DNA of 64,000 nucleotides from Achromobacter insolitus (GCF_002209555.1 NZ_NJIF01000002.1:930001-994000), one strand, 5' to 3'. Counted from the stretch's first letter, positions 9,450 to 19,265 are shown. Notes: a model not told the origin generated them from the sequence alone. Numbers and translations are program-made.

Positions 9450-10337
9450 TCAGGCCGCCGACTTCGCCCGCGCGGCTGGCGCGGGCGGAGCCGGGCGCTG
9501 CACGCGCTGGCTCAGCCACACGCTGGCGACCACGATCGCCATGCCGGCGATCTGCGCGGCGCTCAAGTGCTGGCCCAGCAGGCCCCAACCCAGCAACACC
9601 GCTGTGATGGGACTGAGAAAACCCAGCGAGGACACCACGGCGGGTTCCAGCCTTGCCACGCCCCGGAACCAGAGCACGTAGGTCAGCGCCGCTCCGATCA
9701 GGCCCAGGTAGGCGATGCCGGTTACGTTGAGCACGGTCAGCGGCGGCAGGGCGGGCTCGGCGGCGAGCGCCAGCGGCACCAGCAGGATGCCGCCCGCCGT
9801 CAGCTGCCACGAAGTGAAAGTGAGCGCGGACACCGGCGGCTGCCAGCGGCGGCTGAGCACTGTGCCCAGGGCCATCGAGGCCGCGCTGGTCAGCCCGGCC
9901 GCGATGCCCGCGGGGTCCAGCGCGGCCTTGGGCGTGAGCACCAGCAGCGCCACGCCGCCCAGGCCGCCCAACGCGGCCAGCACCGACAAGCCGCGCACGG
10001 GCGTGCCCAGCAGGCTGCGCGCCAGCAGAATCACCACCAGGGGCTGGATCGCGCCCAGCGTCGCGGCCACCCCGCCCGGTAGGCGGTAGGCGGCCACGAA
10101 CAGCAGCGCCCAGAAGACGGAGAAGTTCAGGGCGCCGAGGATGAAGGCGCGCAGCCACCAGATGCCCCGCGGCAGCTGGCGCACCGCCAGCAACAGCAGC
10201 AGGCCGGCGGGCAGGGCGCGCAGCATGGCGACCGTCAGCGGATAGTCCTGCGGCAGCATCAGGGTGGTGACGACATAAGTGCTGCCCCAGATGGCGGGGG
10301 CCAGGGCAGTCAATAGCAGATCGGAACCGCGGTTCAT
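9450..10337 (-). CDS. EamA-family (DMT) metabolite exporter
   Basis: The product of about 295 residues has ten hydrophobic segments arranged as two EamA repeats (about residues 5-135 and 145-280), the drug/metabolite transporter fold. The segments APAIWGSTYVVTT at the start and VNVTGIAYLGLIGAALTYVLW in repeat 2 are typical. Such proteins export amino acids, purines or small toxins through the inner membrane; the substrate cannot be read from sequence. The ATG at 10337 is preferred over 10343 because GGAG is 9 bases upstream. It is divergent from a LysR gene, which is probably its regulator. Upstream in-frame sequence from 10433 has no membrane character. Confidence 0.85.
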   Translation of the reverse strand: MNRGSDLLLTALAPAIWGSTYVVTTLMLPQDYPLTVAMLRALPAGLLLLLAVRQLPRGIWWLRAFILGALNFSVFWALLFVAAYRLPGGVAATLGAIQPLVVILLARSLLGTPVRGLSVLAALGGLGGVALLVLTPKAALDPAGIAAGLTSAASMALGTVLSRRWQPPVSALTFTSWQLTAGGILLVPLALAAEPALPPLTVLNVTGIAYLGLIGAALTYVLWFRGVARLEPAVVSSLGFLSPITAVLLGWGLLGQHLSAAQIAGMAIVVASVWLSQRVQRPAPPAPAARAKSAA

Positions 10338-10386
10338 GGTCATGCGCTCCGGAAGAACCGGGCAAAGTTCAGATAGCGACAGACTA

Positions 10387-10397
10387 ATTGAATCAAT
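10387..10397. promoter_or_regulatory. Candidate LysR operator in divergent promoter region
   Basis: ATTGAATCAAT is a perfect 11-bp palindrome in the 116-bp gap between the EamA exporter and the LysR gene. ATCCAATCGGAT, a further 4-4-4 palindrome, lies about 12 bp to its right. LysR proteins usually bind interrupted AT-rich dyads in such divergent regions, so one or both are plausible sites. This is by inspection only. Confidence 0.4.
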
Positions 10398-10453
10398 GCG
10401 GCGCGATAATATCCAATCGGATGGCAATATCATTCACTATGGGTAAATAATCC

Positions 10454-11350
10454 GTGGATCATCTGACGGCGTTGAAGGTATTCCGGCAAGTGGTGGAGCG
10501 CGGCGGCTTTGCGGCCGCATCCCGGCAGATGGGTTTGTCGCCCGCCGCGGTCAGCAAGAACATTGCCGAACTGGAGACCCACCTGGCGGCGCGGCTGCTC
10601 AACCGCACCACTCGCCGCATGAGCCTCACGGAGGCCGGCGCGCGCTACTACGAGCAGGTGGCGCGCATCCTGGACGACCTGAGCGAAGCCGAGCAATCGC
10701 TGGGACCCTTGCAGCACGAGCCTTCCGGCACCTTGCGGGTCAGCGCGCCCATGTCATTAAGCCTGGTGCGGCTGTCCAACGCCATGCCGCGCTTCCTGGA
10801 ACGCTATCCGCAGGTGTCGCTGGACCTGAACCTGGAGGATCGCCGCATCGACATCGTCAAGGAGGGCTACGACCTTGCCATACGCGGCACTGACCGCTTG
10901 GAGGATTCCAGCCTGGTGGCGCGCAAGCTGATGACGTTGGATCACGTGCTTTGCGGCGCGCCTGCCTACTTCGAGCGCCACGGCGTGCCGGCCTCGCCGC
11001 TGGCGCTGCGCGACATGGAATGCGTGCAGTTCACGCTGTCCGGCCACGCGGACGAATGGACCTTCAAGCGCGGAGAGCAGGCCGAGCGCGTGCCCGTGCG
11101 GGGGCGCTACAAGGTCAGCTCCAGCCTGGCGGTGCGCGACGCGCTGCGGGCGGGTTTTGGCGTCAGCCTGGTGCCGCGCGTGTATGTGCAGCAGGACCTC
11201 GACAGCGGGGCCCTGCAAGCGGTGCTGCGGGACTGGAAGCCGGACGAAACCTACGCGTACGCGGTGTATCCGTCGCGCCGCCACATGGTCGCCAAGGTGC
11301 GCGCCTTTGTGGATTTCCTGCTGGAAGAACTGGGCGCGCCGCGGGAGTGA
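10454..11350 (+). CDS. LysR-family transcriptional regulator
   Basis: The 298-residue protein has an N-terminal winged helix (MDHLTALKVFRQVVERGGFA and onward, residues 1-60) and a LysR substrate-binding domain (about 90-290). The sequence resembles the large AaeR/DmlR-like subgroup in which the HTH is followed by LNRTTRRMSLTEAGARYYE. It starts at a GTG codon; this reading matches the family N-terminus and no nearby ATG does. It is divergent from the EamA exporter, its probable target. The effector is unknown. Confidence 0.9.
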   Translation: MDHLTALKVFRQVVERGGFAAASRQMGLSPAAVSKNIAELETHLAARLLNRTTRRMSLTEAGARYYEQVARILDDLSEAEQSLGPLQHEPSGTLRVSAPMSLSLVRLSNAMPRFLERYPQVSLDLNLEDRRIDIVKEGYDLAIRGTDRLEDSSLVARKLMTLDHVLCGAPAYFERHGVPASPLALRDMECVQFTLSGHADEWTFKRGEQAERVPVRGRYKVSSSLAVRDALRAGFGVSLVPRVYVQQDLDSGALQAVLRDWKPDETYAYAVYPSRRHMVAKVRAFVDFLLEELGAPRE

Positions 11351-11373
11351 GCCCGCGGCGGCCAGATGCCGCA

Positions 11374-12120
11374 TCAATACATGTGCTGGCCGCCGTTCAT
11401 GGCGACATTGCTGCCCGTCATGAAACCGGCGGCGTCGCTGCAAATGAAGGCGACCAGCGCGCCGATCTCTTCCGGGCGGCCCAGGCGGCCCAGCGGGATC
11501 TGGGGCAGTATTTTCTCGTGCAGCACATCCTCGGGCACCGCTTCCACCATGCGGGTCGCGAGGTAACCCGGGGACACAGTGTTTACCGTGACCCCCTTCC
11601 TGGCCAGTTCCAGCGCCAGGGATTTGGTGAAACCGTGGATGCCGGCCTTGGACGCCGCGTAGTTGGTCTGGCCGAACGCGCCCTTGCTACCGTTGACGGA
11701 TGATATGTTGACGATGCGGCCCCAGCCTCGATCAGCCATGGCGCCGCACAGCGGCTGCGTCATGTTGAACATGGAATCCAGGTTGCTGCGCAGCACGTCC
11801 GTCCAGTTGTCGTAGCTCATCTTGCGCAGGCTGGCGTCGCGGGTGACGCCAGCGTTGTTGACCAGGATGTCGATCTGGTGGCCGTCTTCCTCCAGCCGCC
11901 GGGCCAACGCCTGGCAGGAGTCGTAGTCGGCTACGTCCACCCGGTACATGGCGTAGCGACGCCCTTGGGCTGCTTCGGATTCCACCCAATCACGCGCGGC
12001 GGTCTCGTTGGAGTGATAGGTGATGATCACGTCGTGGCCGGCCTGATGCAGCGCCTGGGCAATGGCCTGGCCCAGGCAACCGGCGCCGCCCGTGACTAGG
12101 GCCTTGCGTTCAGCCGTCAT
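11374..12120 (-). CDS. phaB: Acetoacetyl-CoA reductase (PhaB/PhbB-like SDR)
   Basis: The 248-residue short-chain dehydrogenase has the nucleotide motif TGGAGCLG (residues 11-18), NNAG, catalytic Ser in NISSVNG and YAASKAG as the YxxxK motif. The PhaB-like features include KMSYDNWTDVLRSNLDSMFN and a C-terminus ending NVAMNGGQHMY, close to PhaB's terminal GGxHM. PhaB reduces acetoacetyl-CoA to 3-hydroxybutyryl-CoA with NADPH for polyhydroxyalkanoate synthesis. It is the last gene of the efflux operon, and its start overlaps the phasin gene end by 11 bp. No PHA synthase is in the window. Another 3-oxoacyl substrate is possible. Confidence 0.85.
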   Translation of the reverse strand: MTAERKALVTGGAGCLGQAIAQALHQAGHDVIITYHSNETAARDWVESEAAQGRRYAMYRVDVADYDSCQALARRLEEDGHQIDILVNNAGVTRDASLRKMSYDNWTDVLRSNLDSMFNMTQPLCGAMADRGWGRIVNISSVNGSKGAFGQTNYAASKAGIHGFTKSLALELARKGVTVNTVSPGYLATRMVEAVPEDVLHEKILPQIPLGRLGRPEEIGALVAFICSDAAGFMTGSNVAMNGGQHMY

Positions 12121-12577
12121 GGTGGGCTCCTGGCTGGCTGGCTTCGCGCATGGCCGAGCAAGCCGACGCCATCTGGTTCGACAGGGTCTTCCAGATCTGA
12201 GCCATGGGCGTGGCGTCCATGCCCATGTCGCCGCCCGTGGCCTGCTTGAACCAGCCCCGCATGGCCTCGCTCATGCCGGCGGCAAGGGTGGCTTGTTCTT
12301 CGAGCAGGGCGTGCGTGATGGCCTGGCTGGCTTCAAGCTGGGACTGCCATTGCTTGCGTGTCATTTCGCCCAGCGCGGGGGCAATCTCCTGCCAGTTTCC
12401 GGATTGCTGCAAGGGCGCCAGCGTGGAGAGGTATTGCTCGGCGCTGCCGCCGGCCAGGCGGCGGCCCAGTTCGATCCAGCGTTGCTGGCTTTCTTGCGCA
12501 AGCTGGGCCATGCGCTGGCAGTAGGCGGCGTTGGCGCTGGCGAGGCCCTGGGGCGTGGAGGCAGTGGTTTTCTTCAT
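12110..12577 (-). CDS. Phasin-family protein
   Basis: This short protein (155 residues) is rich in Ala and Gln and predicted to be almost all helical. The pattern LAQESQQRWIELGRRLAGG followed by amphipathic helices and a C-terminal segment GWFKQATGGDMGMDATPMAQ is typical of phasins that coat polyhydroxyalkanoate granules. Two ATG codons lie side by side (12580 and 12577); the second is better spaced from AAGGA. It lies 47 bp after the ABC permease gene and overlaps phaB, so it belongs to the same operon. Assignment rests on composition and on the phaB neighbour, so it is less firm than the enzymes. Confidence 0.75.
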   Translation of the reverse strand: MKKTTASTPQGLASANAAYCQRMAQLAQESQQRWIELGRRLAGGSAEQYLSTLAPLQQSGNWQEIAPALGEMTRKQWQSQLEASQAITHALLEEQATLAAGMSEAMRGWFKQATGGDMGMDATPMAQIWKTLSNQMASACSAMREASQPGAHHDG

Positions 12578-12624
12578 CATCCGTCCTTTTAAAAGAGTGG
12601 TAAGGGGTAACGAACACACAGGCC

Positions 12625-13749
12625 TCAAGCCATCTGGCTGAGGGTCTTGCGAAAGCGCGCCAGGGAAAACGCAAACAGGACCGAACCTATCAGCGCCAGC
12701 GCCAGGAAGGGTTGCCACACGACGCTGATGCCCGCGCCGCGGTAGAGAATCGCCTGGCCAAGTTCCACGAAGTGGGTGGTGGGGGCGGCCAGCATGATGT
12801 CCTGCACGAACTGAGGCATGCTTTCGCGCGGCGTGGTGCCGCCCGACAGCATTTGCAGGGGCAGCAGCACTAGTACCAGCAACATGCCGAACTGCGGCAT
12901 GCTGCGCGCAAGCGTGGCCATGAATATGCCCATTGAAGTCGTCGCGAACAGGTGCAGCGCCGCTCCAACCAGGAAAAGCGCCACCGATCCTTCGATCGGC
13001 ACTTGCAGCAAGCCGCGTACCACGAAAGTCAACGATAGCCCAGCAGACACCAAAACCACCAGCCCCATCGACCAGACCTTGGCAACCATGATTTCGGTGG
13101 GCGTCACGGGCATCACCAGCAGGTGCTCGATGGTGCCGTGTTCGCGTTCGCGGATCAGCGCCGCGCCCGTCAGGATGATGGACAGCATGGTGACGTTGTT
13201 GATGATCTCCATCAGCGCGCCGAACCAGGCCTGGGTCAAATTAGGGTTGAAGCGCATGCGCACGGCCAGCTCCACCGGCAGCTCGGTGGGCGCGCGATAG
13301 CGTTTGACGAACTCGTTGATCTCGTCGCTGATGATCTGCTGGATGTAGCTGCTGCCCGTGAAGGCCTGGCTCATGCGGGTTGCGTCCACGTTGAGCTGGA
13401 TTTCCGCAGGCCTGCCGGCCAGCACGTCGCGCTGGAAGTTGGGCGGAATGTTCACCGAGAACGTGTAGCGTCCCGCATCCATGCCGGCATCCGCTTGCGC
13501 CGAGGTCGTCACCTCTGGCGCAGTGAAATGGGGTGGATAGAAGGCGGAGGTGATGCGCGCGGACAGGGGCGATACATCTTCGTCCACCACGGCGATGGGG
13601 GCGTTGTGCAGGGTTTCCGGCACGGCGGTGGCCGCCGTGTAGATCATCAGCGTGAACGACACGAGGATCAGGATCAGCATCATCGGGTCGCGCGCGAGGC
13701 TCCACAATTCCTTCACGCCCAGACGGTAGATATTGGCCAGGTGCCGCAT
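12625..13749 (-). CDS. ABC-2 type transporter permease (YhhJ/YbhR-like)
   Basis: The 374-residue protein has one N-terminal membrane helix (about residues 22-45), a large extracytoplasmic domain (about 50-170) and five further helices in the C-terminal half, the ABC2_membrane_3 layout. The conserved EREHGTIEHLLVMPVTPTEI motif is the coupling-helix region after helix 2. It should form the export pore with the ATPase-permease protein encoded 1 bp upstream. E. coli YhhJ and YbhS/YbhR are the nearest known models, linked to drug or cation export. The substrate is not predictable. Confidence 0.9.
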   Translation of the reverse strand: MRHLANIYRLGVKELWSLARDPMMLILILVSFTLMIYTAATAVPETLHNAPIAVVDEDVSPLSARITSAFYPPHFTAPEVTTSAQADAGMDAGRYTFSVNIPPNFQRDVLAGRPAEIQLNVDATRMSQAFTGSSYIQQIISDEINEFVKRYRAPTELPVELAVRMRFNPNLTQAWFGALMEIINNVTMLSIILTGAALIREREHGTIEHLLVMPVTPTEIMVAKVWSMGLVVLVSAGLSLTFVVRGLLQVPIEGSVALFLVGAALHLFATTSMGIFMATLARSMPQFGMLLVLVLLPLQMLSGGTTPRESMPQFVQDIMLAAPTTHFVELGQAILYRGAGISVVWQPFLALALIGSVLFAFSLARFRKTLSQMA

Positions 13750-13750
13750 C

Positions 13751-16495
13751 TCAGGTCTCCTGCTTCTTGAGAAGCAGCGCCGAGGCGCCCAGGATGACGG
13801 GTATGGCGATCAGCAGAGGCCAGAACGAGCTTTGCAGGTTGGAGAAGTCCAGGGCCTTGCTGAAGACGCCGCGGCTGATCGTCAGCATGTGCGTGGCCGG
13901 GTAGATCTGCCCGATCAGGCGGCCGGCGCCTTCCAGCGACGAGACCGGGTTGAGCAGGCCGGCAAACTGCACGGCGGGGACCAGCGTGCCTATCATGGTG
14001 AAGAACAGCGCCGCAATCTGGCTGCGAGTAAACGTGGAGGCCAGCAGGCCGATGGCGGTAGCCACCACGTTGTAGATCAGGGCGGCGGCCAGCAACGTCA
14101 GGAAGCTGCCGGTTATGGGAACGCCGAACAGCGTTACGGCCAGCAGGGCCATCAGCAGGAAATTCAGCATGGCCAGCGCGACGTAGGGCGCCTGCTTGCC
14201 CAGCAGGAACTCCAGCCGCGTCACGGGGGTGACATACAGGTTGATGATCGAGCCCAGCTCTTTCTCGCGCACGACCGCCAGCGCCGTCAGCATCGCCGGC
14301 ATCATCAGCAGCAACAGCGGAATCACGGCGGGTACCATGGCGGGCAGGCTGCGCACGTCCGGGTTATAGCGGAAGCGAGTTTCGATACTGACGGGCAGGG
14401 TGGCGCCCGTGCCCAGGCGCTCGCGCGCCTGTTGCATCAGCCATCCCTGGTGCATGCCCAGCACGTAGCCGCGGATGGTCTCGGCGCGTTGCGGCATGGC
14501 GCCGTCGATCCAGACGCCGATCTGGGCGCCGTTGCCGCGCTCGGCATCGCGGGCAAAGCCCTGTGGTATTTCGATGGCCAAGGACAATTCCCCGCTCCGC
14601 ATGCGCGCATCCATTTCCTCGTAGCTGGAAATCGGTGGGTGTTCGATGAAATAGCGCGAGCCCGCCAGGTTAAGGCTGTAGTTTTGGCTCAGGCCGGTCT
14701 GGTCGCGGTCCATGACCGCGTAGCGCAGGTCCTCGACGTCCATGCTGATGCCAAAGCCCATCACGAACATCAGCAGCAGAGATCCCGCCAGGGCCAGCGT
14801 GGCGCGCACCGGGTCGCGACGCAGCTCCAGCGATTCGCGCCACATATAGCTCAGCATGCGCTGCAGGCTGAAACCGCGGCGTTCTGGCTCTTCAGTGGAG
14901 GCGGACGCCAGGGCCGGAGCCGTGTCGGTTGCCGTGTCTTCCGGCTTGGTGCCCGCGCCGGCGTCGATCAGGTAGGCGATGAAGGCTTCCTCCAGCGTCT
15001 TAGCGCCGCGCATGCGGGTGATCTCATCCGGCGAAGCGCTGACCAGCACCTTGCCCGCATGCATCAGCGACATGCGGTCGCAGCGCTGGGCTTCGTTCAT
15101 GAAATGCGTGGAGATAAAGATGGTGACCTGGTCCTGCCGCGCCAGTGCGATCAGCAGTCGCCAGAAATTGTCGCGGGCCACGGGGTCCACGCCCGAGGTC
15201 GGTTCGTCCAGGATCAGCAGTTCCGGCTTGTGCACCATGGCCACGGCCAGAGATAGTCGCTGGCGCACGCCCATGGGCAGGTTCTCGGGCAGGGTATCCA
15301 GCACTTCACCCAGGTCGAAGCGCTGCGTCATCTCGTCCACGCGCGCCGGGATATCGGACTCCGGAACGTGGAACAGGCGCGCATGCAGCACCAGGTTCTG
15401 TTTCACCGTCAATTCGCCATACAGCGAGAACGCCTGCGACATATAGCCCACGCGGCGGCGCGTATCGATGTTGCGGGGATCGACTTCGGCGCCGAAGAGC
15501 CACGCCTGTCCTTCGCTGGCGGGCAGCAGCCCGGTCAGCATTTTCATCGTAGTGGACTTGCCGCAGCCGTTGGATCCCAGGAAGCCGAATATCTCTCCTT
15601 TTCGGATGCGGAAGTTGACGTGGTCCACCGCAACGAAGTCACCGAAACGCATGGTCAGGTCGCGTGCTTCGATGGCGACCTCGGCGTCCTCGTCGATCGC
15701 CAGTGGCACGATTTCCACAGGCTTGTGGCCACGCCGCTTTTCTTCCGGCAACAGCGCGATGAAGGCGGCTTCCAGCGAATCCGCGCCGGTGCGTTGCTCC
15801 AGTTCGGCAGGCGTGCCCGTGGCCAGTACCCGGCCTTCGTCCATGGCGATCAGCCAGTCGAAGCGTTGCGCCTCGTCCATGTAGGCGGTAGCAACGATCA
15901 CGCTCATGCCGCTGCGCTCCCGCCGGATCTCGTTGATCAGGTCCCAGAATTGCGCGCGCGCCAACGGATCCACGCCCGTGGTCGGCTCGTCCAGGATCAG
16001 CAGATCGGGGTCGTGGATCAGCGCGCAGCACAACCCCAGCTTCTGCTTCATGCCGCCGGACAGCTTGCCAGCGGGACGCGATAGGAAGGCGGACATACCG
16101 GTGCTGCGAGTCAGGCTGTCGATGCGACGGCGGCGTTCAGCTTCGTCGTGGCCGAACAGGCGGCCGAAGAACTGCAGGTTTTCCTCGACCGAGAGGGTGG
16201 GATAGAGGTTCTTGCCCAAGCCCTGGGGCATGTAGGCGATGCGTGGGCAGACGGCGTCGCGGTGGCGGCGGCTGGCCATGTCGCCGTCCAGCACGTTCAC
16301 CTTGCCTTCCTGCACCGCGCGCGACCCCGCGATCAGGGCCAGCAGGCTGGACTTGCCCACGCCATCCGGGCCGATCAGCCCGACCATGCGGCCGGCGGGT
16401 ATGTCCAGCGTGATGCCATTCAGCGCCACGGTCTTGCCATAGCGCAGGCTGACGCCGGACAGCGTCACCACGGGCGCGGTGTCCGGGGAGGCCAT
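13751..16495 (-). CDS. ABC exporter with two ATPase domains fused to a permease (RbbA/YhiH-like)
   Basis: The 914-residue protein carries two nucleotide-binding domains and one ABC-2 permease domain. NBD1 has Walker [10 protein letters not shown], signature [11 protein letters not shown] and Walker [17 protein letters not shown]2 has [10 protein letters not shown], a modified signature [10 protein letters not shown] and [13 protein letters not shown]. From about residue 540 a permease with six helices follows, containing [20 protein letters not shown]. Length and order match E. coli RbbA/YhiH (about 911 residues). Its ATG overlaps the HlyD stop (TGATG), so both are translationally coupled. 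E. coli RbbA has a reported ribosome association, but the context here argues for export. Confidence 0.92.
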   Translation of the reverse strand: MASPDTAPVVTLSGVSLRYGKTVALNGITLDIPAGRMVGLIGPDGVGKSSLLALIAGSRAVQEGKVNVLDGDMASRRHRDAVCPRIAYMPQGLGKNLYPTLSVEENLQFFGRLFGHDEAERRRRIDSLTRSTGMSAFLSRPAGKLSGGMKQKLGLCCALIHDPDLLILDEPTTGVDPLARAQFWDLINEIRRERSGMSVIVATAYMDEAQRFDWLIAMDEGRVLATGTPAELEQRTGADSLEAAFIALLPEEKRRGHKPVEIVPLAIDEDAEVAIEARDLTMRFGDFVAVDHVNFRIRKGEIFGFLGSNGCGKSTTMKMLTGLLPASEGQAWLFGAEVDPRNIDTRRRVGYMSQAFSLYGELTVKQNLVLHARLFHVPESDIPARVDEMTQRFDLGEVLDTLPENLPMGVRQRLSLAVAMVHKPELLILDEPTSGVDPVARDNFWRLLIALARQDQVTIFISTHFMNEAQRCDRMSLMHAGKVLVSASPDEITRMRGAKTLEEAFIAYLIDAGAGTKPEDTATDTAPALASASTEEPERRGFSLQRMLSYMWRESLELRRDPVRATLALAGSLLLMFVMGFGISMDVEDLRYAVMDRDQTGLSQNYSLNLAGSRYFIEHPPISSYEEMDARMRSGELSLAIEIPQGFARDAERGNGAQIGVWIDGAMPQRAETIRGYVLGMHQGWLMQQARERLGTGATLPVSIETRFRYNPDVRSLPAMVPAVIPLLLLMMPAMLTALAVVREKELGSIINLYVTPVTRLEFLLGKQAPYVALAMLNFLLMALLAVTLFGVPITGSFLTLLAAALIYNVVATAIGLLASTFTRSQIAALFFTMIGTLVPAVQFAGLLNPVSSLEGAGRLIGQIYPATHMLTISRGVFSKALDFSNLQSSFWPLLIAIPVILGASALLLKKQET

Positions 16496-17562
16496 CAGGG
16501 CACCTTGACTTCAAGGCTGGCGGGCCATTGCGCATCGGGATCGAGCTTCAGCCAGGCGACGCCGGGCAGCCCTGTCTTGACCTGCTTCAAGTGACGTTGC
16601 AGCAGTTCGGGGCTGATCTGGGCCTTGACGCGGAACATCAGCTTCTGCCGTTCGCTGGCCGTTTCCACGGTCTTGGGCGTGAACTGCGCGGTGCTGGCCA
16701 CGAACGACACCTTGGCGGGGATGACGTATTGGGGCGCGGCATCCAGGACGATGCGCACGTCCTGCCCCAGCGCCACGCGGCCTGCCGCCTGTTCGGGCAG
16801 GAAGAACGTCATGTAGACGTCGGACAGATCCACCATGTTCAGCACCTTGCCGCCAGCCCCCAGCACTTCGCCGGGTTGCGCCACGCGGTACTGCACCCGG
16901 CCGTCGCGCGGCGCGCGCAGTTCGCTGTCGGCGATGTCGGCTTCGATGCGGGCGATGGTGGCCAGCGCCGCAGTGACGGCGGATTGCGCGCCGACCTCGG
17001 CGGCACGGGCGGCGTCGATGGCAGCCTGCGCGGCGTTCACCTGCGCGCGGGCGGCATGCACCGAGGCCTGGGCGCTGCGCACGCGGGCGCGGTCGTCGTC
17101 CAGCTCCTGGATGGACGAGGCGCCTTCCTTGGATAGTGTTTCCGAGCGTGCCAGGCGGCGGCGCGCGGCGTCCAGTTCGCTTTCGCGCTGGACCACGACG
17201 GCTTCGGCGGCCAGCTTATCGCTCTCGCGCTGCGCGACCTGCGCGCTGGCGCTGGCTGCGCCATTGACGGCTTGCTGGTGCTGGGCGCGGGCTTCCTCGC
17301 GCTGCGCCTGCAAGGTGTCGATCTGCATGCGTGCCAGCGGCTGGCCGGCGGCGACGAAATCGCCTTCGACCGCCAACACTTCCTGCACGCGTCCCGCCAG
17401 CTTGGCGGCCACGTCGATTTCGGTGGCTTCGATGCGGCCATTGCCGCTGACGAACCCTACGCCCGGGCCGTTGTCGGACAGCAACCGCCAGCCGTAATAG
17501 CCGCCGGCGGCAACCGCCAGGGCGATCAGGACGGGGATCAGTTTTCGGGTGGGCAGGGACAT
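16495..17562 (-). CDS. HlyD-family periplasmic adaptor (membrane fusion protein)
   Basis: The 355-residue adaptor has an N-terminal signal anchor ([20 protein letters not shown], about residues 8-27). A lipoyl/biotinyl-like half domain ([20 protein letters not shown]) follows, then a long coiled-coil hairpin rich in Ala, Gln, Arg and Glu (about 85-205) and a beta-barrel domain. It bridges the inner-membrane ABC exporter to an outer-membrane channel. It is like E. coli YhiI/YbhG. It lies between the channel gene (21 bp upstream) and the ABC gene (overlapping), giving a complete tripartite pump. Confidence 0.92.
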   Translation of the reverse strand: MSLPTRKLIPVLIALAVAAGGYYGWRLLSDNGPGVGFVSGNGRIEATEIDVAAKLAGRVQEVLAVEGDFVAAGQPLARMQIDTLQAQREEARAQHQQAVNGAASASAQVAQRESDKLAAEAVVVQRESELDAARRRLARSETLSKEGASSIQELDDDRARVRSAQASVHAARAQVNAAQAAIDAARAAEVGAQSAVTAALATIARIEADIADSELRAPRDGRVQYRVAQPGEVLGAGGKVLNMVDLSDVYMTFFLPEQAAGRVALGQDVRIVLDAAPQYVIPAKVSFVASTAQFTPKTVETASERQKLMFRVKAQISPELLQRHLKQVKTGLPGVAWLKLDPDAQWPASLEVKVP

Positions 17563-17583
17563 CGGGAATCCTTGGTTCTTGGT

Positions 17584-19068
17584 TTATCGGGGGCTGGCGC
17601 CCTGGATGGGGACGGACGCGGTCTGGGCGGCGGCTGGAGCTTGCGTTCCGCCGCCCAGCGCCGCATACAGCCGGACCCGGCTGGACAGCAGCGCGCGACG
17701 TGTCTGCGCGAGTTTCTGCTGGGCCGCCAGCAGATCGCGTTGCGCGTCCAGCACCTCCAGATAGGGCGAGGCGCCATGGTCATACCGCAGCTGCGCCAGG
17801 CGGGCGCGTTCGCTCTGCGCCGCCATGGTCGCGCGCAGCACGTCGACCTGCTCGGCCAGCCAATAGCGGGCCGACAGCGCATCGGACACGTCCTTGAACG
17901 CCGTCTGTATGGTTTCTTCGTAGGCAGCCACCGCCTGGTCGCGACGCGCTTCGGTCAGCTCCAGGTTGGATGAGCGACGGCCGGCGTCGAAGATGGGCAG
18001 ATTGATGCTGGGCGCGAAATTCCAGGCGCGGCTTGCGCCGGAGAACAGGCCGTCCAGTTCACTGCTGGCGGTACCGAAGGCACCCGTCAGGGTGATGGTG
18101 GGCAGAAAGGCAGCGCGAGCCGCGCCGATGTTGGCGTTGGCGGCCTTGAGCTGGTGCTCGGCGGCGACGATGTCGGGGCGGTTGACCAGCAGGTCCGAAG
18201 GCAGGCCAGCCGGCAGTTCACGCATGACGGCGCCATCGTCCAGGCGAGCGGGCAGCCTGGGCAGGTCCAGCGGGGCTCCCACCAGCAGTTCCAGCGCACT
18301 GGCCTGCGCGGCGCGGGTCTGTTCCAGATCCGCGCCCAGCGCCTTGGCTTGCTGCCACAGCGTTTCGACCTGGGTCAGATCCAGTTTCGAGATCGCGCCT
18401 TCCTCGAAACGGCGGCGGAAGATGCGCAACGACTCTTCGCGCGAAGCAATGGTTTCGCGGGTCAGCGCCAGGCGCTCGTCCAGCTCCCGCAAGGACAGAT
18501 AGCTGTCCGCCACTTCCGCGACCAGGCTCAGCGTGGCGGCACGGGCGGCTGCGTCGGAAGCCAGGTAGTTCTGCAGCGCGGCGTCTTTCAGGCTGCGCAC
18601 GCGGCCCCAGAAGTCCAGTTCCCAACTGGCCATGCCCAGGCCGACCTGATACTGGCTGGAAACCAGCGGTTGCCCGGTGAGGTTCAGATCGCCCGGCACG
18701 CGCGAGCGGGAACCGTCTGCCTGTATGCCCACGGTGGGGAACTGGTCGGCGCGCTGGATGCCATACAGCGCACGGGCTTCCTCCACGCGCAGCAGCGCGC
18801 GGCGCAGGTCGCGGTTGTTGTCCAGCGCCGTGGATATCAGCGTTTGCAGCACCGGGTCCGGGAAGTAGGTCCGCCAGCCGATTTCGGCTGCCGCCGCGGC
18901 TCCCGCTGCCGCGGCTTCAGGATTGGGGGCCGAGTAGGCGGCCGGCACGGGCAGGGCGGGGCGGTGGTAGTCGGGCGCCATGGAAACGCAGCCGCTGGCC
19001 AGCAGCGCAAGCAGGGCTGCGGGTACGAAACGCGTGGCGATCGTGGCCGGAAACGGGCGGCATGTCAT
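17584..19068 (-). CDS. NodT/OprM-family outer-membrane efflux lipoprotein
   Basis: The 494-residue protein has a lipoprotein signal (LLALLASGC, lipidated Cys at about residue 27) followed by APDYHRPALPVPAAY, the standard start of NodT-type outer membrane factors. Two OEP repeats rich in Ala, Leu, Arg and Glu follow, including GWRTYFPDPVLQTLISTALD and NRPDIVAAEHQLKAANANIG. It forms the TolC-like exit duct of the pump. The ATG at 19068 gives the complete signal; the open frame upstream to 19248 overlaps the promoter region and is not coding. It is the first gene of the operon. Confidence 0.92.
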   Translation of the reverse strand: MTCRPFPATIATRFVPAALLALLASGCVSMAPDYHRPALPVPAAYSAPNPEAAAAGAAAAAEIGWRTYFPDPVLQTLISTALDNNRDLRRALLRVEEARALYGIQRADQFPTVGIQADGSRSRVPGDLNLTGQPLVSSQYQVGLGMASWELDFWGRVRSLKDAALQNYLASDAAARAATLSLVAEVADSYLSLRELDERLALTRETIASREESLRIFRRRFEEGAISKLDLTQVETLWQQAKALGADLEQTRAAQASALELLVGAPLDLPRLPARLDDGAVMRELPAGLPSDLLVNRPDIVAAEHQLKAANANIGAARAAFLPTITLTGAFGTASSELDGLFSGASRAWNFAPSINLPIFDAGRRSSNLELTEARRDQAVAAYEETIQTAFKDVSDALSARYWLAEQVDVLRATMAAQSERARLAQLRYDHGASPYLEVLDAQRDLLAAQQKLAQTRRALLSSRVRLYAALGGGTQAPAAAQTASVPIQGASPR

Positions 19069-19169
19069 GCGGGGTCTCTCCAGCGCGGGGGGCCGGGTGC
19101 GTCCCTGGGCAGGCAGGCTTGTGGCGCCGCCTTCGGGGCGCACCCGATACCGGGTTGATGCTTGTAGGT

Positions 19170-19211
19170 ATTGTGCGGCGCGGCGGCTGAGCATTCCTTG
19201 ACCAGGATCAA
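19170..19211 (-). promoter_or_regulatory. Predicted FNR/Anr-activated class II promoter of the efflux-phasin operon
   Basis: On the minus strand TTGATCCTGGTCAA (19211-19198) matches the FNR consensus TTGAT-N4-ATCAA at nine of ten positions. Exactly 22 bases further is CACAAT (19175-19170), four of six matches to a -10 element. The box centre would thus lie at -41.5 from a start near 19163, the standard class II activator geometry. The first gene begins about 95 bp downstream. This predicts activation under low oxygen; it is read by eye and untested. Confidence 0.65.
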
Positions 19212-19218
19212 AGTAACG

Positions 19219-19232
19219 ACTGACTGGTCGGT
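19219..19232. promoter_or_regulatory. Candidate TetR operator
   Basis: ACTGACTGGTCGGT is an imperfect palindrome (10 of 14 positions symmetric) between the divergent TetR and channel genes, 7 bp from the FNR-like box. Many TetR/AcrR-family operators have GAC...GTC arms like these. Binding by the adjacent TetR protein would repress both directions. Confidence 0.5.
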
Positions 19233-19265
19233 TTTTAATGAAACCCATTGCACAGGAGCAGAGGG

